Origin: Andrena cerasifolii
Taxonomy: Eukaryota; Arthropoda; Insecta; Hymenoptera; Andrenidae
Length of the DNA stretch: 64,000 nt
Reading direction: 5' to 3'
NCBI RefSeq assembly: GCF_050908995.1
Contig: NW_027484933.1
Coordinates: forward strand, 1-64,000
Positions 1-14,400 of this stretch are shown piece by piece (within the stretch, counting starts at the first letter, position 1; every line of letters begins with the position of its first letter). The notes under the pieces were generated by a model. The model had not been told where the DNA came from. It ran no database searches and worked only from the letters and a program-made list of their open reading frames with translations. The translations under genes and the position numbers were made by a program.

Positions 1-3000
1 TTAAAAAAAAATTAATTTTTTTTTTTAAATTTAATTTTTTTATTTTTTTTAAATTATAATTTTTTTATTTCAAAAAATGTTTTTTTAATTTTATTTTTAT
101 TTTATTTTAATTTTTTTAAATTTTTTCAAATTTTCAAATTTTTTTTTAATTTTCTTATAATTTTTATATTTTTTTAAATTTTTAAATTTTTTTTTATTTT
201 TTTTTAATTTTTTTTTAAAAAAATTGGTTTTAATTTTTTAACAAATTTTTTTTAAATTTTTTTTATTTTTTTTTAATTTTAAATTTTTTTAATTTTCTTA
301 TAATTTTTTTATTTTTTTTAAATTTTTTAAATTTGTTTAAAATTTTTTAAAATTTTTTTTTCAAAAAATTTGTTTTAATTTTTTAACAAAATTTTTTTTA
401 ATTTTTTTTTTTAATTTTAAATTTTTTTTTAATTTTCTTATAATTTTTTTATTTTTTTTAAATTTTTTAAAATTTTTTAAAAATTTTTTTAAATTATTTT
501 TTAAAAAATTTGTTTTAATTTTTTAACAAAATTTTTTAAATTTTTTTTTCAATTTTAAATTTTCTTTAATTTTCTTATAATTTTTTTATTTTTTTTTAAA
601 TTTTTTAAAATTTTATTTAATTTTTTTTTTTTAAATTTGTTTTAATTTTTTAACAAAATTTTAAAAATTTTGTATTATTTTTTTTAATTTTCTTATAATT
701 TTTTATTTTTTTAAATTTTTTAAAATTTTTTTTTAATTTTTTTAAATTTTTTTTTAAAAAATTTGTTTTAATTTTTTAACAAAAATTTAAAAAAAAAATT
801 TTATTTTTATAAAATTTTTTTTTTTTTAAAAATTTCTATATTTTTTAATCTTTTCATTTTTTTTAATTGTTTTTTAAAATTTTTAAAAAAAATTTTAAAT
901 TTTGTTTTAATTTTATAACAATTTCTTTTAAAAAAAATTTATTTATGTTTTTTAAATTTTTTCTACATTTTTTAATTTTTTTCTTTTTTAAAATTTTTTT
1001 TTTAAATTTTTTTAAAAATTTTGTTTATTTTTTTTAATTTATTAAAAAAAATTTTTAATTTTTTTTATTTTTTTTTTAATTTTCTTATAATTGTTTTTAA
1101 ATTTTTAAATTTTTTTAATTTTCTTATAATTTTTTATTTTTTTTAAATTTTTTAAAATTTTTTTTTAATTTTTTTTAATTTTTTTTAAAAAATTTGTTTT
1201 AATTTTTTAACAAAATTTTTTAATTTTTTTTCATTTTTTTAAATATTTTTCATTTTTAAAATTTTTTTTAAAATTTTTTTAAAAATTTTGTTTATTTTTT
1301 TAAAATTTTTATTTGTTTATTTTTTTTATTTTTTATTTTTCTTTTAATTTTTTGTATATTTTTTTATTAAATTTTTTTTTGTATTTTAAAATTTTTTATT
1401 TTAATTTCTTTATATATTTTTTTAAATTTAAAAAAAATTTTAATTTTTTTTTAATTTTTCTCCACTTTAATTTTTAATTTTTTTTCATTTTCTTAACTTT
1501 AATTTTTTTTAAATTTAATTTTTTTTATTTTTTTTTAAATTATAATTTTTTTATTTCAAAAAATGTTTTTTTAATTTTTATTTTTATTTTATTTTAATTT
1601 TTTTAAATTTTTTCAAATTTTAAAAATTTTTTTTAATTTTCTTATAATTTTTTTATTTTTTTTAAATTTTTTAAAATTTGTTTAAAATTTTTTAAAATTT
1701 TTTTTAAAAAATTTGTTTTAATTTTTAACAAATTTTTTTTTAATTTTTTTTTTTAATTTTAAATTTTTTTTTAATTTTCTTATATTTTTTTTATTTTTTT
1801 TTAAATTTTTAAAATTTTATTTAATTTTCTTTTAAAATTTGTTTTAATTTTTTAACAAAATTTCAAAAAATTTTTATTATTTTTTTTTAATTTTTTTCTA
1901 TATTTTTTAATTTTTTTATTTTTTAAAATTTTTTTCATTTTTTTTAAAATTTTTTTAAAAAATTTGTTTTAATTTTTTAACAAAATTTTCAAATTTTTTT
2001 TTATTTTTTATTAATTTTTTTTTAATTTAAATTTTTTTTAATTTTCTTATAATTTTTTTATTTTTTTTAAATTTTTTAAAATTTTTTTAAAATTTAAAAA
2101 AAAATTTTTTTTAAATATTGTTTTAATTTTTTAACAATTTCTTTTAAAAAAATTTATTTATGTTTTTTAAATTTTTTTCTACATTTTTTAATTTTTTTCT
2201 TTTTTAAATTTTTTTTTTAATTTAAAATTTTTTTTTTAATTTTTTTAAATTTAATTTTTTTTTTAAATTTTGTTATAATTTTTTTATTTTTTAAAAATTT
2301 TAAAAATTTTTTTTTAAATTTTTTTAAAAATTTTGTTTATTTTTTTAAAATTTTTATTTGTTTATTTTTTTTATTTTTATTTTTCTTTTAATTTTTTGTA
2401 TATTTTTTTATTAAAATTTTTTTTTGTATTTTAAAATTTTTTTATTTTAATTTCTTTATATATTTTTTTTAAATTTAAAAAAAAAATTTAATTTTTTTTT
2501 AATTTTTCTCCACTTTAATTTTTAATTTTTTTAATTTTCTTAACTTTAATTTTTTTTAAATTTAAATTTTTATATTTTTTTTTAAATTTTAATTTTTTAT
2601 TTCAAAAAATGTTTTTTTAATTTTTATTTTTATTTTATTTTAATTTTTTTAAATTTTTTCAAATTTTAAATTTTTTTTTTAATTTTCTTATAATTTTTAT
2701 ATTTTTTTTAAATTTTTAAAATTTTTTTTTTATTTTTTTAAATTTTTGTTAAAAATTGGTTTTAATTTTTTAACAAAATTTTTTTAATTTTTTTTATTTT
2801 TTTTAATTTTTAATTTTTTTTATTTTTTTTTAATTTTTAATTTTTTTAATTTTCTTATAATTTTTTTTAAATTTTTAAATTTTTTAATTTTCTTATAATT
2901 TTTTATTTTTTTTAAATTTTTTAAAATTTTTTTTAAAATTTTTTTTAATTTTTTTTTTAAAAATTTGTTTTAATTTTTTAACAAAATTTAAAAAAAAATA

Positions 3001-6000
3001 TTTATTTTTTATAATTTTTTTTTTTAAAAAAAATTTCTATATTTTTTAATCTTTTCATTTTTTTTAATTGTTTTTTAAAATTTAAAAAAAAAATTTTAAA
3101 TTTTGTTTTAATTTTTTAACAATTTCTTTTAAAAAAAATTTATTTATGTTTTTTAAATTTTTTCTACATTTTTTAATTTTTTTCTTTTTTAAATTTTATT
3201 TTAATTTTAAAATTTTTTTTTAATTTTTTTAAATTTTTTTTTAAAAAATTTGTTTTAATTTTTTAACAAAAATTTAAAAAAAAAATTTTATTTTTTATAA
3301 AATTTTTTTTTTTTTTAAAAATTTCTATATTTTTTAATCTTTTCATTTTTTTTAATTGTTTTTTAAAATTTTTAAAAAAAATTTTAAATTTTGTTTTAAT
3401 TTTATAACAATTTCTTTTTAAAAAAAATTTATTTATGTTTTTTAAATTTTTTCTACATTTTTTAATTTTTTTCTTTTTTAAAATTTTTTTTTAAATTTTT
3501 TTTAAAAATTTTGTTTATTTTTTTTAATTTATTAAAAAAAATTTTTAATTTTTTTTATTTTTTTTTTAATTTTCTTATAATTGTTTTTAAATTTTTAAAT
3601 TTTTTAATTTTCTTATAATTTTTTATTTTTTTTAAATTTTTTAAAATTTTTTTTTAATTTTTTTTAATTTTTTTTAAAAAATTTGTTTTAATTTTTTAAC
3701 AAAATTTTTTAATTTTTTTCATTTTTTTTAAATATTTTTCATTTTTAAAATTTTTTTTAAAATTTTTTTAAAAATTTTGTTTATTTTTTTAAAATTTTTA
3801 TTTGTTTATTTTTTTTATTTTTTATTTTCTTTTAATTTTTGTATATTTTTTTATTAAATTTTTTTTTGTATTTTAAAATTTTTTATTTTAATTTCTTTAT
3901 ATATTTTTTTAAATTTAAAAAAAATTTTAATTTTTTTTTAATTTTTCTCCACTTTAATTTTTAATTTTTTTTCATTTTCTTAACTTTAATTTTTTTTAAA
4001 TTTAATTTTTTTTATTTTTTTTTAAATTATAATTTTTTTATTTCAAAAAATGTTTTTTTTAATTTTTATTTTTATTTTATTTTAATTTTTTTAAATTTTT
4101 TCAAATTTTAAAAATTTTTTTTAATTTTCTTATAATTTTTTTATTTTTTTTAAATTTTTTAAAATTTGTTTAAAATTTTTTAAAATTTTTTTTTAAAAAA
4201 TTTGTTTTAATTTTTTAACAAATTTTTTTTTAATTTTTTTTTTTTAATTTTAAATTTTTTTTTAATTTTCTTATATTTTTTTTATTTTTTTTTAAATTTT
4301 TTAAAATTTTATTTAATTTTCTTTTAAAATTTGTTTTAATTTTTAACAAAATTTCAAAAAATTTTTATTATTTTTTTTTAATTTTTTTCTATATTTTTTA
4401 ATTTTTTTATTTTTTAAAATTTTTTTCATTTTTTTAAAATTTTTTTAAAAAATTTGTTTTAATTTTTTAACAAAATTTTCAAATTTTTTTTTATTTTTTA
4501 TTAATTTTTTTTTTAATTTAAATTTTTTTTTAATTTTCTTATAATTTTTTTATTTTTTTAAATTTTTAAAATTTTTTTAAAATTTAAAAAAAATTTTTTT
4601 TAAATATTGTTTTAATTTTTTAACAATTTCTTTTAAAAAAAATTTATTTATGTTTTTTAAATTTTTTTCTACATTTTTTAATTTTTTTCTTTTTTAAATT
4701 TTTTTTTTTAATTTAAAATTTTTTTTTTAATTTTTTTAAATTTAATTTTTTTTTTAAATTTTGTTATAATTTTTTTATTTTTTAAAATTTTAAAAATTTT
4801 TTAAATTTTTTTTTAAATTTTTTTAAAAATTTTGTTTATTTTTTTAAAATTTTTATTTGTTTATTTTTTTTATTTTTTATTTTTCTTTTAATTTTTTGTA
4901 TATTTTTTATTAAAATTTTTTTTTTGTATTTTAAAATTTTTTTATTTTAATTTCTTTATATATTTTTTTTAAATTTAAAAAAAAAATTTAATTTTTTTTT
5001 AATTTTTCTCCACTTTAATTTTTAATTTTTTAATTTTCTTAACTTTAATTTTTTTTAAATTTAAATTTTTATATTTTTTTTTAAATTTTAATTTTTTATT
5101 TCAAAAAATGTTTTTTTAATTTTTATTTTTATTTTATTTTAATTTTTTTAAATTTTTTCAAATTTTAAATTTTTTTTTTAATTTTCTTATAATTTTTATA
5201 TTTTTTTTAAATTTTTAAAATTTTTTTTTTATTTTTTTAAATTTTTGTTAAAAATTGGTTTTAATTTTTTAACAAAATTTTTTAATTTTTTTTATTTTTT
5301 TTTAATTTTTAATTTTTTTTATTTTTTTTTAATTTTTAATTTTTTTTAATTTTCTTATAATTTTTTTAAATTTTTAAATTTTTTAATTTTCTTATAATTT
5401 TTTATTTTTTTTAAATTTTTTAAAATTTTTTTAAAATTTTTTTTAATTTTTTTTTTAAAAATTTGTTTTAATTTTTTAACAAAATTTAAAAAAAAATATT
5501 TATTTTTTATAATTTTTTTTTTTAAAAAAAATTTCTATATTTTTTAATCTTTTCATTTTTTTTAATTGTTTTTTAAAATTTAAAAAAAAAATTTTAAATT
5601 TTGTTTTAATTTTTTAACAATTTCTTTTAAAAAAAATTTATTTATGTTTTTTAAATTTTTTCTACATTTTTAATTTTTTTCTTTTTTAAATTTTATTTTA
5701 ATTTTAAAATTTTTTTTTAATTTTTTAAAATTTAAATTTTTTACATTTTCTTATAATTTTTTATTTTTTAAAAATTTTTTAAATTTTTTAAAATTTTTTT
5801 AAAATTTTTTTTAAAAATTTTGTTTATTTTTTTAAAATTTTTATTTGTTTATTTTTTTTATTTTTTGTTTTTCTTTTAATTTTTTGTATATTTTTTTATT
5901 AAAATTTTTTTTTTGTATTTTAAAATTTTTTTATTTTAATTTCTTTATATATTTTTTTTAAATTTAAAAAAAATTTAATTTTTTTTAATTTTTCTCCACT

Positions 6001-9000
6001 TTAATTTTTAATTTTTTTAATTTTCTTAATTTTAATTTTTTTTTAATTTAAATTTTTTTTATTTTTTTTAATTATAATTTTTTTTAATTTTTCTTATAAT
6101 TTTTTATTTTTTTTAAATTTTTTAAAATTTGTTTAAAATTTTTTAAAATTTTTTTTTCAAAAAATTTGTTTTAATTTTTTAACAAATTTTTTTTTAATTT
6201 TTTTTTTAATTTTAAATTTTTTTTTAATTTTCTTATAATTTTTTTATTTTTTTTAAATTTTTTAAAATTTTTTTAAAATTTTTTTAAATTATTTTTTAAA
6301 AAATTTTTTTAATTTTTTTTTTCAATTTTAAATTTTCTTTAATTTTCTTATAATTTTTTTATTTTTTTTAAATTTTTTAAAATTTTATTTAATTTTTTTT
6401 TAAAAAATTTGTTTTAATTTTTTAACAAAATTTTAAAAATTTTGTATTATTTTTTTTTAATTTTCTTATAATTTTTTTTAAATTTTTAAATTTTTTTAAT
6501 TTTCTTATAATTTTTTATTTTTTTTAAATTTTTTAAAATTTTATTTTAATTTTTTTTAATTTTTTTTTTAAAAAATTTGTTTTAATTTTTTAACAAATTT
6601 TTTTTATTTTTTTTTAATTTTAAATTTTTTTTAATTTTCTTATATTTTTTTATTTTTATTTGAATTTTTTAAAATTTTATTTAATTTTCTTTTAAAATTT
6701 GTTTTAATTTTTTAACAAAATTTTTAAAATTTTTAATTATTTTTTTTTTAATTTTTTTCTATATTTTTTAATTTTTTTATTTTTTTAAATTTTTTTCATT
6801 TTTTTTTTAAATTTTTTTAAAAAATTTGTTTTAATTTTTTAACAAAATTTTCAATTTTTTTTTATTTTTTATTAATTTTTTTTTAATTTAAAAATTTTTT
6901 TAATTTTCTTATAATTTTTTTATTTTTTTTAAGTTTTTTAAAATTTTTTTAAAATTTAAAAAAATTTTTTTTTAAATATTGTTTTAATTTTTTAACAATT
7001 TCTTTTAAAAAAAATTTATTTATGTTTTTTAAATTTTTTTCTACATTTTTTAATTTTTTTCTTTTTTAAATTTTTTTTTTAATTTAAAATTTTTTTTTAA
7101 TTTTTTAAATTTAATTTTTTTTTAAATTTTGTTATAATTTTTTTATTTTTTAAAATTTTTTTTATTTTTTAAAAATTTTTTAAATTTTTTAAAAATTTTT
7201 TAAAATTTTTTTAAAAATTTTTTTAAAATTTTTTTAAAAATTTTGTTTATTTTTTTAAAATTTTTATTTGTTTATTTTTTTTATTTTTTATTTTTCTTTT
7301 AATTTTTTGTATATTTTTTTATTAAAATTTTTTTTTGTATTTTAAAATTTTTTTATTTTAATTTCTTTATATATTTTTTTTAAATTTAAAAAAAAAATTT
7401 AATTTTTTTTTAATTTTTCTCCACTTTAATTTTTAATTTTTTTTAATTTTCTTAACTTTAATTTTTTTTAAATTTAAATTTTTATATTTTTTTTTAAATT
7501 TTAATTTTTTATTTCAAAAAATGTTTTTTTAATTTTTATTTTTATTTTATTTTAATTTTAATTTTTTTAAATTTTTTCAAATTTTAAATTTTTTTTTTTT
7601 AATTTTCTTATAATTTTTATATTTTTTTTAAATTTTTAAAATTTTTTTTTTATTTTTTTAAATTTTTGTTAAAAATTGGTTTTAATTTTTTAACAAAATT
7701 TTTTTAATTTTTTTTATTTTTTTTAATTTTTAATTTTTTTATTTTTTTTTTAATTTTTAATTTTTTTTAATTTTCTTATAATTTTTTTTAAATTTTTAAA
7801 TTTTTTAATTTTCTTATAATTTTTTATTTTTTTTAAATTTTTTAAAATTTTTTTTTAATTTTTTTTAATTTTTTTTTTAAAAATTTGTTTTAATTTTTTA
7901 ACAAAATTTAAAAAAAAAATATTTATTTTTTATAATTTTTTTTTTTTTAAAAAAAATTTCTATATTTTTTAATCTTTTCATTTTTTTTAATTGTTTTTTA
8001 AAATTTAAAAAAAATTTTAAATTTTGTTTTAATTTTTTAACAATTTCTTTTAAAAAAAATTTATTTATGTTTTTTAAATTTTTTCTACATTTTTAATTTC
8101 TTCTTTTTTAAATTTTTTTTTAAAATTTTTTTAAAAATTTTGTTTATTTTTTTTAATTTATTAAAAAAAATTTTTTAATTTTTTTTATTTTGTTTTTAAT
8201 TTTTAATTTTTTTTAATTTTCTTATAATTGTTTTTAAATTTTTAAATTTTTTTAATTTTCTTATAATTTTTTATTTTTTTTTAATTTTTTTAAAATTTTT
8301 TTTAAATTTTTTTAATTTTTTTTTAAAAATTTGTTTTAATTTTTTAACAAAATTTTTTAATTTTTTTTTCATTTTTTTAAAATATTTTTCATTTTTAAAA
8401 TTTTTTTTAAAATTTTTTTAAAAATTTTGTTTATTTTTTTAAAATTTTTATTTGTTTATTTTTTTTATTTTTTATTTTTCTTTTAATTTTTTGTATATTT
8501 TTTTATTAAATTTTTTTTGTATTTTAAAATTTTTTATTTTAATTTCTTTATATATTTTTTTAAATTTAAAAAAAAATTTTAATTTTTTTTTTAATTTTTC
8601 TCCACTTTAATTTTTAATTTTTTTTAATTTTCTTAACTTTAATTTTTTTTAAATTTAAATTTTTATATTTTTTTTATAATTTTAATTTTTATTTCAAAAA
8701 ATGTTTTTTAATTTTTATTTTTATTTTATTTTAATTTTTTTAAATTTTTTCAAATTTTAAATTTTTTTTTTTAATTTTCTTATAATTTTTATATTTTTTT
8801 TAAATTTTAAAAATTTTTTTTTTATTTTTTTAAATTTTTGTTAAAAATTGGTTTTAATTTTTTAACAAAATTTTTTAAATTTTTTTTATTTTTTTTTAAT
8901 TTTTAATTTTTTTTATTTTTTTTTTAATTTTTGATTTTTTTTAATTTTCTTATAATTTTTTTTAAATTTTTAAATTTTTTAATTTTCTTATAATTTTTTA

Positions 9001-12000
9001 TTTTTTTTAAATTTTTTAAAATTTTTTTTTAATTTTTTTTAATTTTTTTTTTAAAATTTGTTTTAATTTTTTAACAAAATTTAAAAAAAAAAAATATTTA
9101 TTTTTTCTAATTTTTTTTTTTTAAAAAAAATTTCTATATTTTTTAATCTTTTCATTTTTTTTAATTGTTTTTTAAAATTTAAAAAAAAATTTTAAATTTT
9201 GTTTTAATTTTTTAACAATTTCTTTTAAAAAAAAATTTATTTATGTTTTTTAAATTTTTTCTACATTTTTTAATTTTTTTCTTTTTTAAATTTTATTTTA
9301 ATTTTAAAATTTTTTTTAATTTTTTAAAATTTAAATTTTTTTACATTTTCTTATAATTTTTTATTTTTTAAAAATTTTTTAAATTTTTTAAAATTTTTTT
9401 AAAATTTTTTTTAAAAATTTTGTTTATTTTTTTAAAATTTTTATTTGTTTATTTTTTTATTTTTTATTTTTCTTTTAATTTTTTGTATATTTTTTTATTA
9501 AAATTTTTTTTTTGTATTTTAAAATTTTTTTATTTTAATTTCTTTATATATTTTTTTTTAAATTTAAAAAAAATTTAATTTTTTTTAATTTTTCTCCACT
9601 TTAATTTTTAATTTTTTTAATTTTCTTAACTTTAATTTTTTTTTAATTTAAATTTTTTTTATTTTTTTTTAATTATAATTTTTTTTAATTTTCTTATAAT
9701 TTTTTATTTTTTTTAAATTTTTTAAAATTTGTTTAAAATTTTTTAAAATTTTTTTTTCAAAAAATTTGTTTTAATTTTTTAACAAATTTTTTTTTAATTT
9801 TTTTTTTAATTTTAAATTTTTTTTTAATTTTCTTATAATTTTTTTATTTTTTTTAAATTTTTTAAAATTTTTTGAAAATTTTTTTAAATTATTTTTTAAA
9901 AAATTTGTTTTATTTTTTTAACAAAATTTTTTTAATTTTTTTTTCAATTTTAAATTTTCTTTAATTTTCTTATAATTTTTTTATTTTTTTTTAAATTTTT
10001 TAAAATTTTATTTAATTTTTTTTTTAAAAATTTGTTTTAATTTTTTAACAAAATTTTAAAAATTTTGTATTATTTTTTTTTAATTTTCTTATAATTTTTT
10101 TTTAATTTTTAATTTTTTTTAATTTTCTTATAATTTTTTTTAAATTTTTAAATTTTTTTAATTTTCTTATAATTTTTTTTTTAAATTTTTTAAAATTTTA
10201 TTTTAATTTTTTTTAATTTTTTTTTTAAAAAATTTGTTTTAATTTTTTAACAAAATTTTAAAATTTTTTTTTTATTTTTTATTAATTTTTTTTTTTAATT
10301 TTAAATTTTTTTAATTTTCTTATAATTCTTTTATTTTTTTTAAATTTTTTAAAATTTTTTTAAAATTTTTTTAAATTTTTTTAAAATTTTAAGAAATTTT
10401 TTTTTAAATATTGTTTTAATTTTTTAACAAAATTTTTTAATTTTTTTTCATTTTTTTTAAATATTTTTCATTTTTAAAATTTTTTTTAAAAATTTTTTAA
10501 AAATTTTGTTTATTTTTTTTAAATTTTTATTTGTTTATTTTTTTTATTTTTTATTTTTCTTTTAATTTTTGTATATTTTTTTATTAAATTTTTTTTTGTA
10601 TTTTAAAATTTTTTATTTTAATTTCTTTATATATTTTTTTAAATTTAAAAAAAAATTTTATTTTTTTTTAATTTTTCTCCACTTTAATTTTTAATTTTTT
10701 TTAATTTTCTTAACTTTAATTTTTTTTAAATTTAAATTTTTTTATTTTTTTTAAATTATAATTTTTTTATTTCAAAAAATGTTTTTTTAATTTTTATTTT
10801 TATTTTATTTTAATTTTTTTAAATTTTTTCAAATTTTAAATTTTTTTTTTAATTTTCTTATAATTTTTATATTTTTTTTAAATTTTTAAAATTTTATTTT
10901 TATTTTTTTTTAATTTTTTTTTTAAAAATTGGTTTTAATTTTTTAACAAATTTTTTTTTTAAATTTTTTTTATTTTTTTTTAATTTTAAATTCTTTTAAT
11001 TTTCTTATAATTTTTTTATTTTTTTTAAATTTTTTAAAATTTGTTTAAAATTTTTTAAAATTTTTTTTTAAAAAATTTGTTTTAATTTTTTAACAAATTT
11101 TTTTTTAATTTTTTTTTTTAATTTTAAATTTTTTTTAATTTTCTTATATTTTTTTTATTTTTTTTTAAATTTTTTAAAATTTTATTTAATTTTCTTTTAA
11201 AATTTGTTTTAATTTTTTAACAAAATTTTTAAAATTTTTTATTATTTTTTTTTAATTTTTTTCTATATTTTTTAATTTTTTTATTTTTTAAAATTTTTTT
11301 CATTTTTTTAAAAAATTTTTTTAAAAAATTTGTTTTAATTTTTTAACAAAATTTTCAAATTTTTTTTTATTTTTTATTAATTTTTTTTTTAATTTAAAAT
11401 TTTTTTTAATTTTCTTATAATTTTTTTATTTTTTTTAAATTTTTTAAAATTTTTTTAAAATTTAAAAAAAAATTTTTTTTAAATATTGTTTTAATTTTTT
11501 AACAATTTCTTTTAAAAAAAATTTATTTATGTTTTTTAAATTTTTTTCTACATTTTTTAATTTTTTTCTTTTTTAAATTTTTTTTTTTAATTTAAATTTT
11601 TTTTTAATTTTTTTAAATTTAATTTTTTTTTTAAATTTTGTTATAATTTTTTTATTTTTTAAAAATTTTAAAAATTTTTTTAAAATTTTTTTAAAATTTT
11701 TTTAAAAATTTTGTTTATTTTTTTAAAATTTTTATTTGTTTATTTTTTTTATTTTTTATTTTTCTTTTAATTTTTTGTATATTTTTTTATTAAAATTTTT
11801 TTTTGTATTTTAAAATTTTTTTATTTTAATTTCTTTATATATTTTTTTTAAATTTAAAAAAAAAATTTAATTTTTTTTAATTTTTCTCCACTTTAATTTT
11901 TAATTTTTTTAATTTTCTTAACTTTAATTTTTTTTTAATTTAAATTTTTTTTATTTTTTTTTAATTATAATTTTTTTTAATTTTCTTATAATTTTTTATT

Positions 12001-13140
12001 TTTTTTAAATTTTTTAAAATTTGTTTAAAATTTTTTAAAATTTTTTTTTCAAAAAATTTGTTTTAATTTTTTAACAAATCTTTTTTTAATTTTTTTTTTA
12101 ATTTTAAATTTTTTTTTAATTTTCTTATAATTTTTTTATTTTTTTTAAATTTTTTAAAATTTTTTGAAAATTTTTTTAAATTATTTTTTAAAAAATTTGT
12201 TTTAATTTTTTAACAAAATTTTTTTAATTTTTTTTTCAATTTTAAATTTTCTTTAATTTTCTTATAATTTTTTTATTTTTTTTAAAATTTTTTAAAATTT
12301 TATTTAATTTTTTTTTTAAAAATTTGTTTTAATTTTTTAACCAAATTTTAAAAATTTTGTATTATTTTTTTTTAATTTTCTTATAATTTTTTTTTAATTT
12401 TTAATTTTTTTTAATTTTCTTATAATTTTTTTTAAATTTTTAAATTTTTTTAATTTTCTTATAATTTTTTTTTTTTAAATTTTTTAAAATTTTATTTTAA
12501 TTTTTTTTAATTTTTTTTTTAAAAAATTTGTTTTAATTTTTTAACAAAATTTTAAAATTTTTTTTTTTATTTTTTATAATTTTTTTTTTAATTTTAAATT
12601 TTTTTTAATTTTCTTATAATTCTTTTATTTTTTTTAAATTTTTTAAAAATTTTTTAAAATTTTTTTAAATTTTTTTAAAATTTTAAGAAATTTTTTTTTA
12701 AATATTGTTTTAATTTTTTAACAAAATTTTTTAATTTTTTTTCATTTTTTTTAAATATTTTTCATTTTTAAATTTTTTTTTAAAAATTTTTTAAAAATTT
12801 TGTTTATTTTTTTAAAATTTTTATTTGTTTATTTTTTTTATTTTTTATTTTTCTTTTAATTTTTGTATATTTTTTTATTAAATTTTTTTTTGTATTTTAA
12901 AATTTTTTATTTTAATTTCTTTATATATTTTTTTAAATTTAAAAAAAAAATTTAATTTTCTTTTTAATTTTTCTCCACTTTAATTTTTAATTTTCTTTAA
13001 TTTTCTTAACTTTAATTTTTTTTAAATTTAAATTTTTTTATTTTTTTAAAATTATAATTTTTTTATTTCAAAAAATGTTTTTTTAATTTTTATTTTTATT
13101 TTATTTTAATTTTTTTAAATTTTTTCAAATTTTAAATTTT

Positions 13141-14400
13141 TTTTTTAATTTTCTTATAATTTTTATATTTTTTTTAAATTTTTAAAATTTTATTTTTATT
13201 TTTTTTAAATTTTTTTTTTAAAAATTGGTTTTAATTTTTTAACAAAATTTAAAAAAATTTTTTTTTTAATTTTAAATTTTTTAAATTTTCTTATAATTTT
13301 TTATTTTTTTTAAATTTTTTAAAATTTTATTTAATTTTTTTTTAAATTTGTTTTAATTTTTTAACAAATTTTTTAAAAATTTTGTTATTTTTTTTTTATT
13401 TTATTTTTTTTTTTATTTTTTTTTTAATTTTTTGTATATTTTTTTATTAAAATTTTTTTTTGTATTTTAAATTTTTTTATTTTAATTTTTTAAAATTTTT
13501 TTAAAAATTTTTTACGTTATTTTTAAATTTTATTTATATTAATTTTTAAAAAACATTTTTTCATTTTTTTTAAATTTTTTAAAAAACTTTTTGTAATTTT
13601 TTTTTATTTTTTAAAATATTTATTTGTTTATTTTTTTTATTTTTCTTCTAAATTTTTGTATATTTTTTTTATTTAAATTTTTTTTGTATTTAAATTTTTT
13701 TATTTTAATTTTCTTATAATTTTTTTATTTTTTTTAAATTTTTTAAAATTTTTTTAAAATTTTTTAAAATTATTTTTTAAAAAATTTGTTTTAATTTTTT
13801 AACAAATTTTTTTTTAATTTTTTTCTCAATTTTAAATTTTTCTTTAATTTTCTTATATTTTTTTTTAAATTTTTTAAAATTTTATGTAATTTTTTTTTTA
13901 AAATTTGTTTTAATTTTTTAACAAAATTTTTAAAAAATTTTATTATTTTTTTAAAATTTTTTTCTATATTTTTTAATTTTTTTTTACTTTTTAAAATTTT
14001 TTTCATTTTTTAAAAATTTTTTAAATTTTTTTTAAAAATTTTGTTATAATTTTTTAACCAAATTTTTTAAATTTTATTTATTTTTTTAAATTTTTTCATT
14101 TTTTAAAATTTTTTTTTAATTTTTTAAATATTTGTATATTTTTTTTAATTTTTTACAAAAAATCTTTAATTTTTTATATACTTTTTTTAAATTTTTAAAA
14201 AAAAATTTAAATTCTTTTTTTAAAATTTTGTTTTAATTTTTAACAATTTTTTTAAAAAATTTTTTATTTATGTTTTTAAAATTTTTTTCTTATTTTTTTT
14301 TAATATTTTTGTTTTTTTTTTAATTTTTAATTTTTTTATTTATTTTTTAAATTTTTAAAAAAAAATTTAAAATTTTAAAATATTTTTAAAATTTTTAAAA
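13141..14400. repeat. Long direct duplication, copy A
   Basis: About 1.25 kb that recurs at 26161-27440, some 13 kb away, in the same orientation, with small indels and a few substitutions. Shared landmarks include a TTTTTTACGTTATTTTTAAA block (near 13,510 and 26,540), AAACTTTTTGTAATTT, and TTTTACAAAAAATCTTTAAT. It shows that the array has been reshuffled in kilobase blocks. Confidence 0.65.

Noticed and set aside
13791..14006. 71-codon Lys/Asn/Ile-rich ORF on minus
   Set aside because: It is a translation of AT repeat; the same motifs occur all over the array, with no protein family character.
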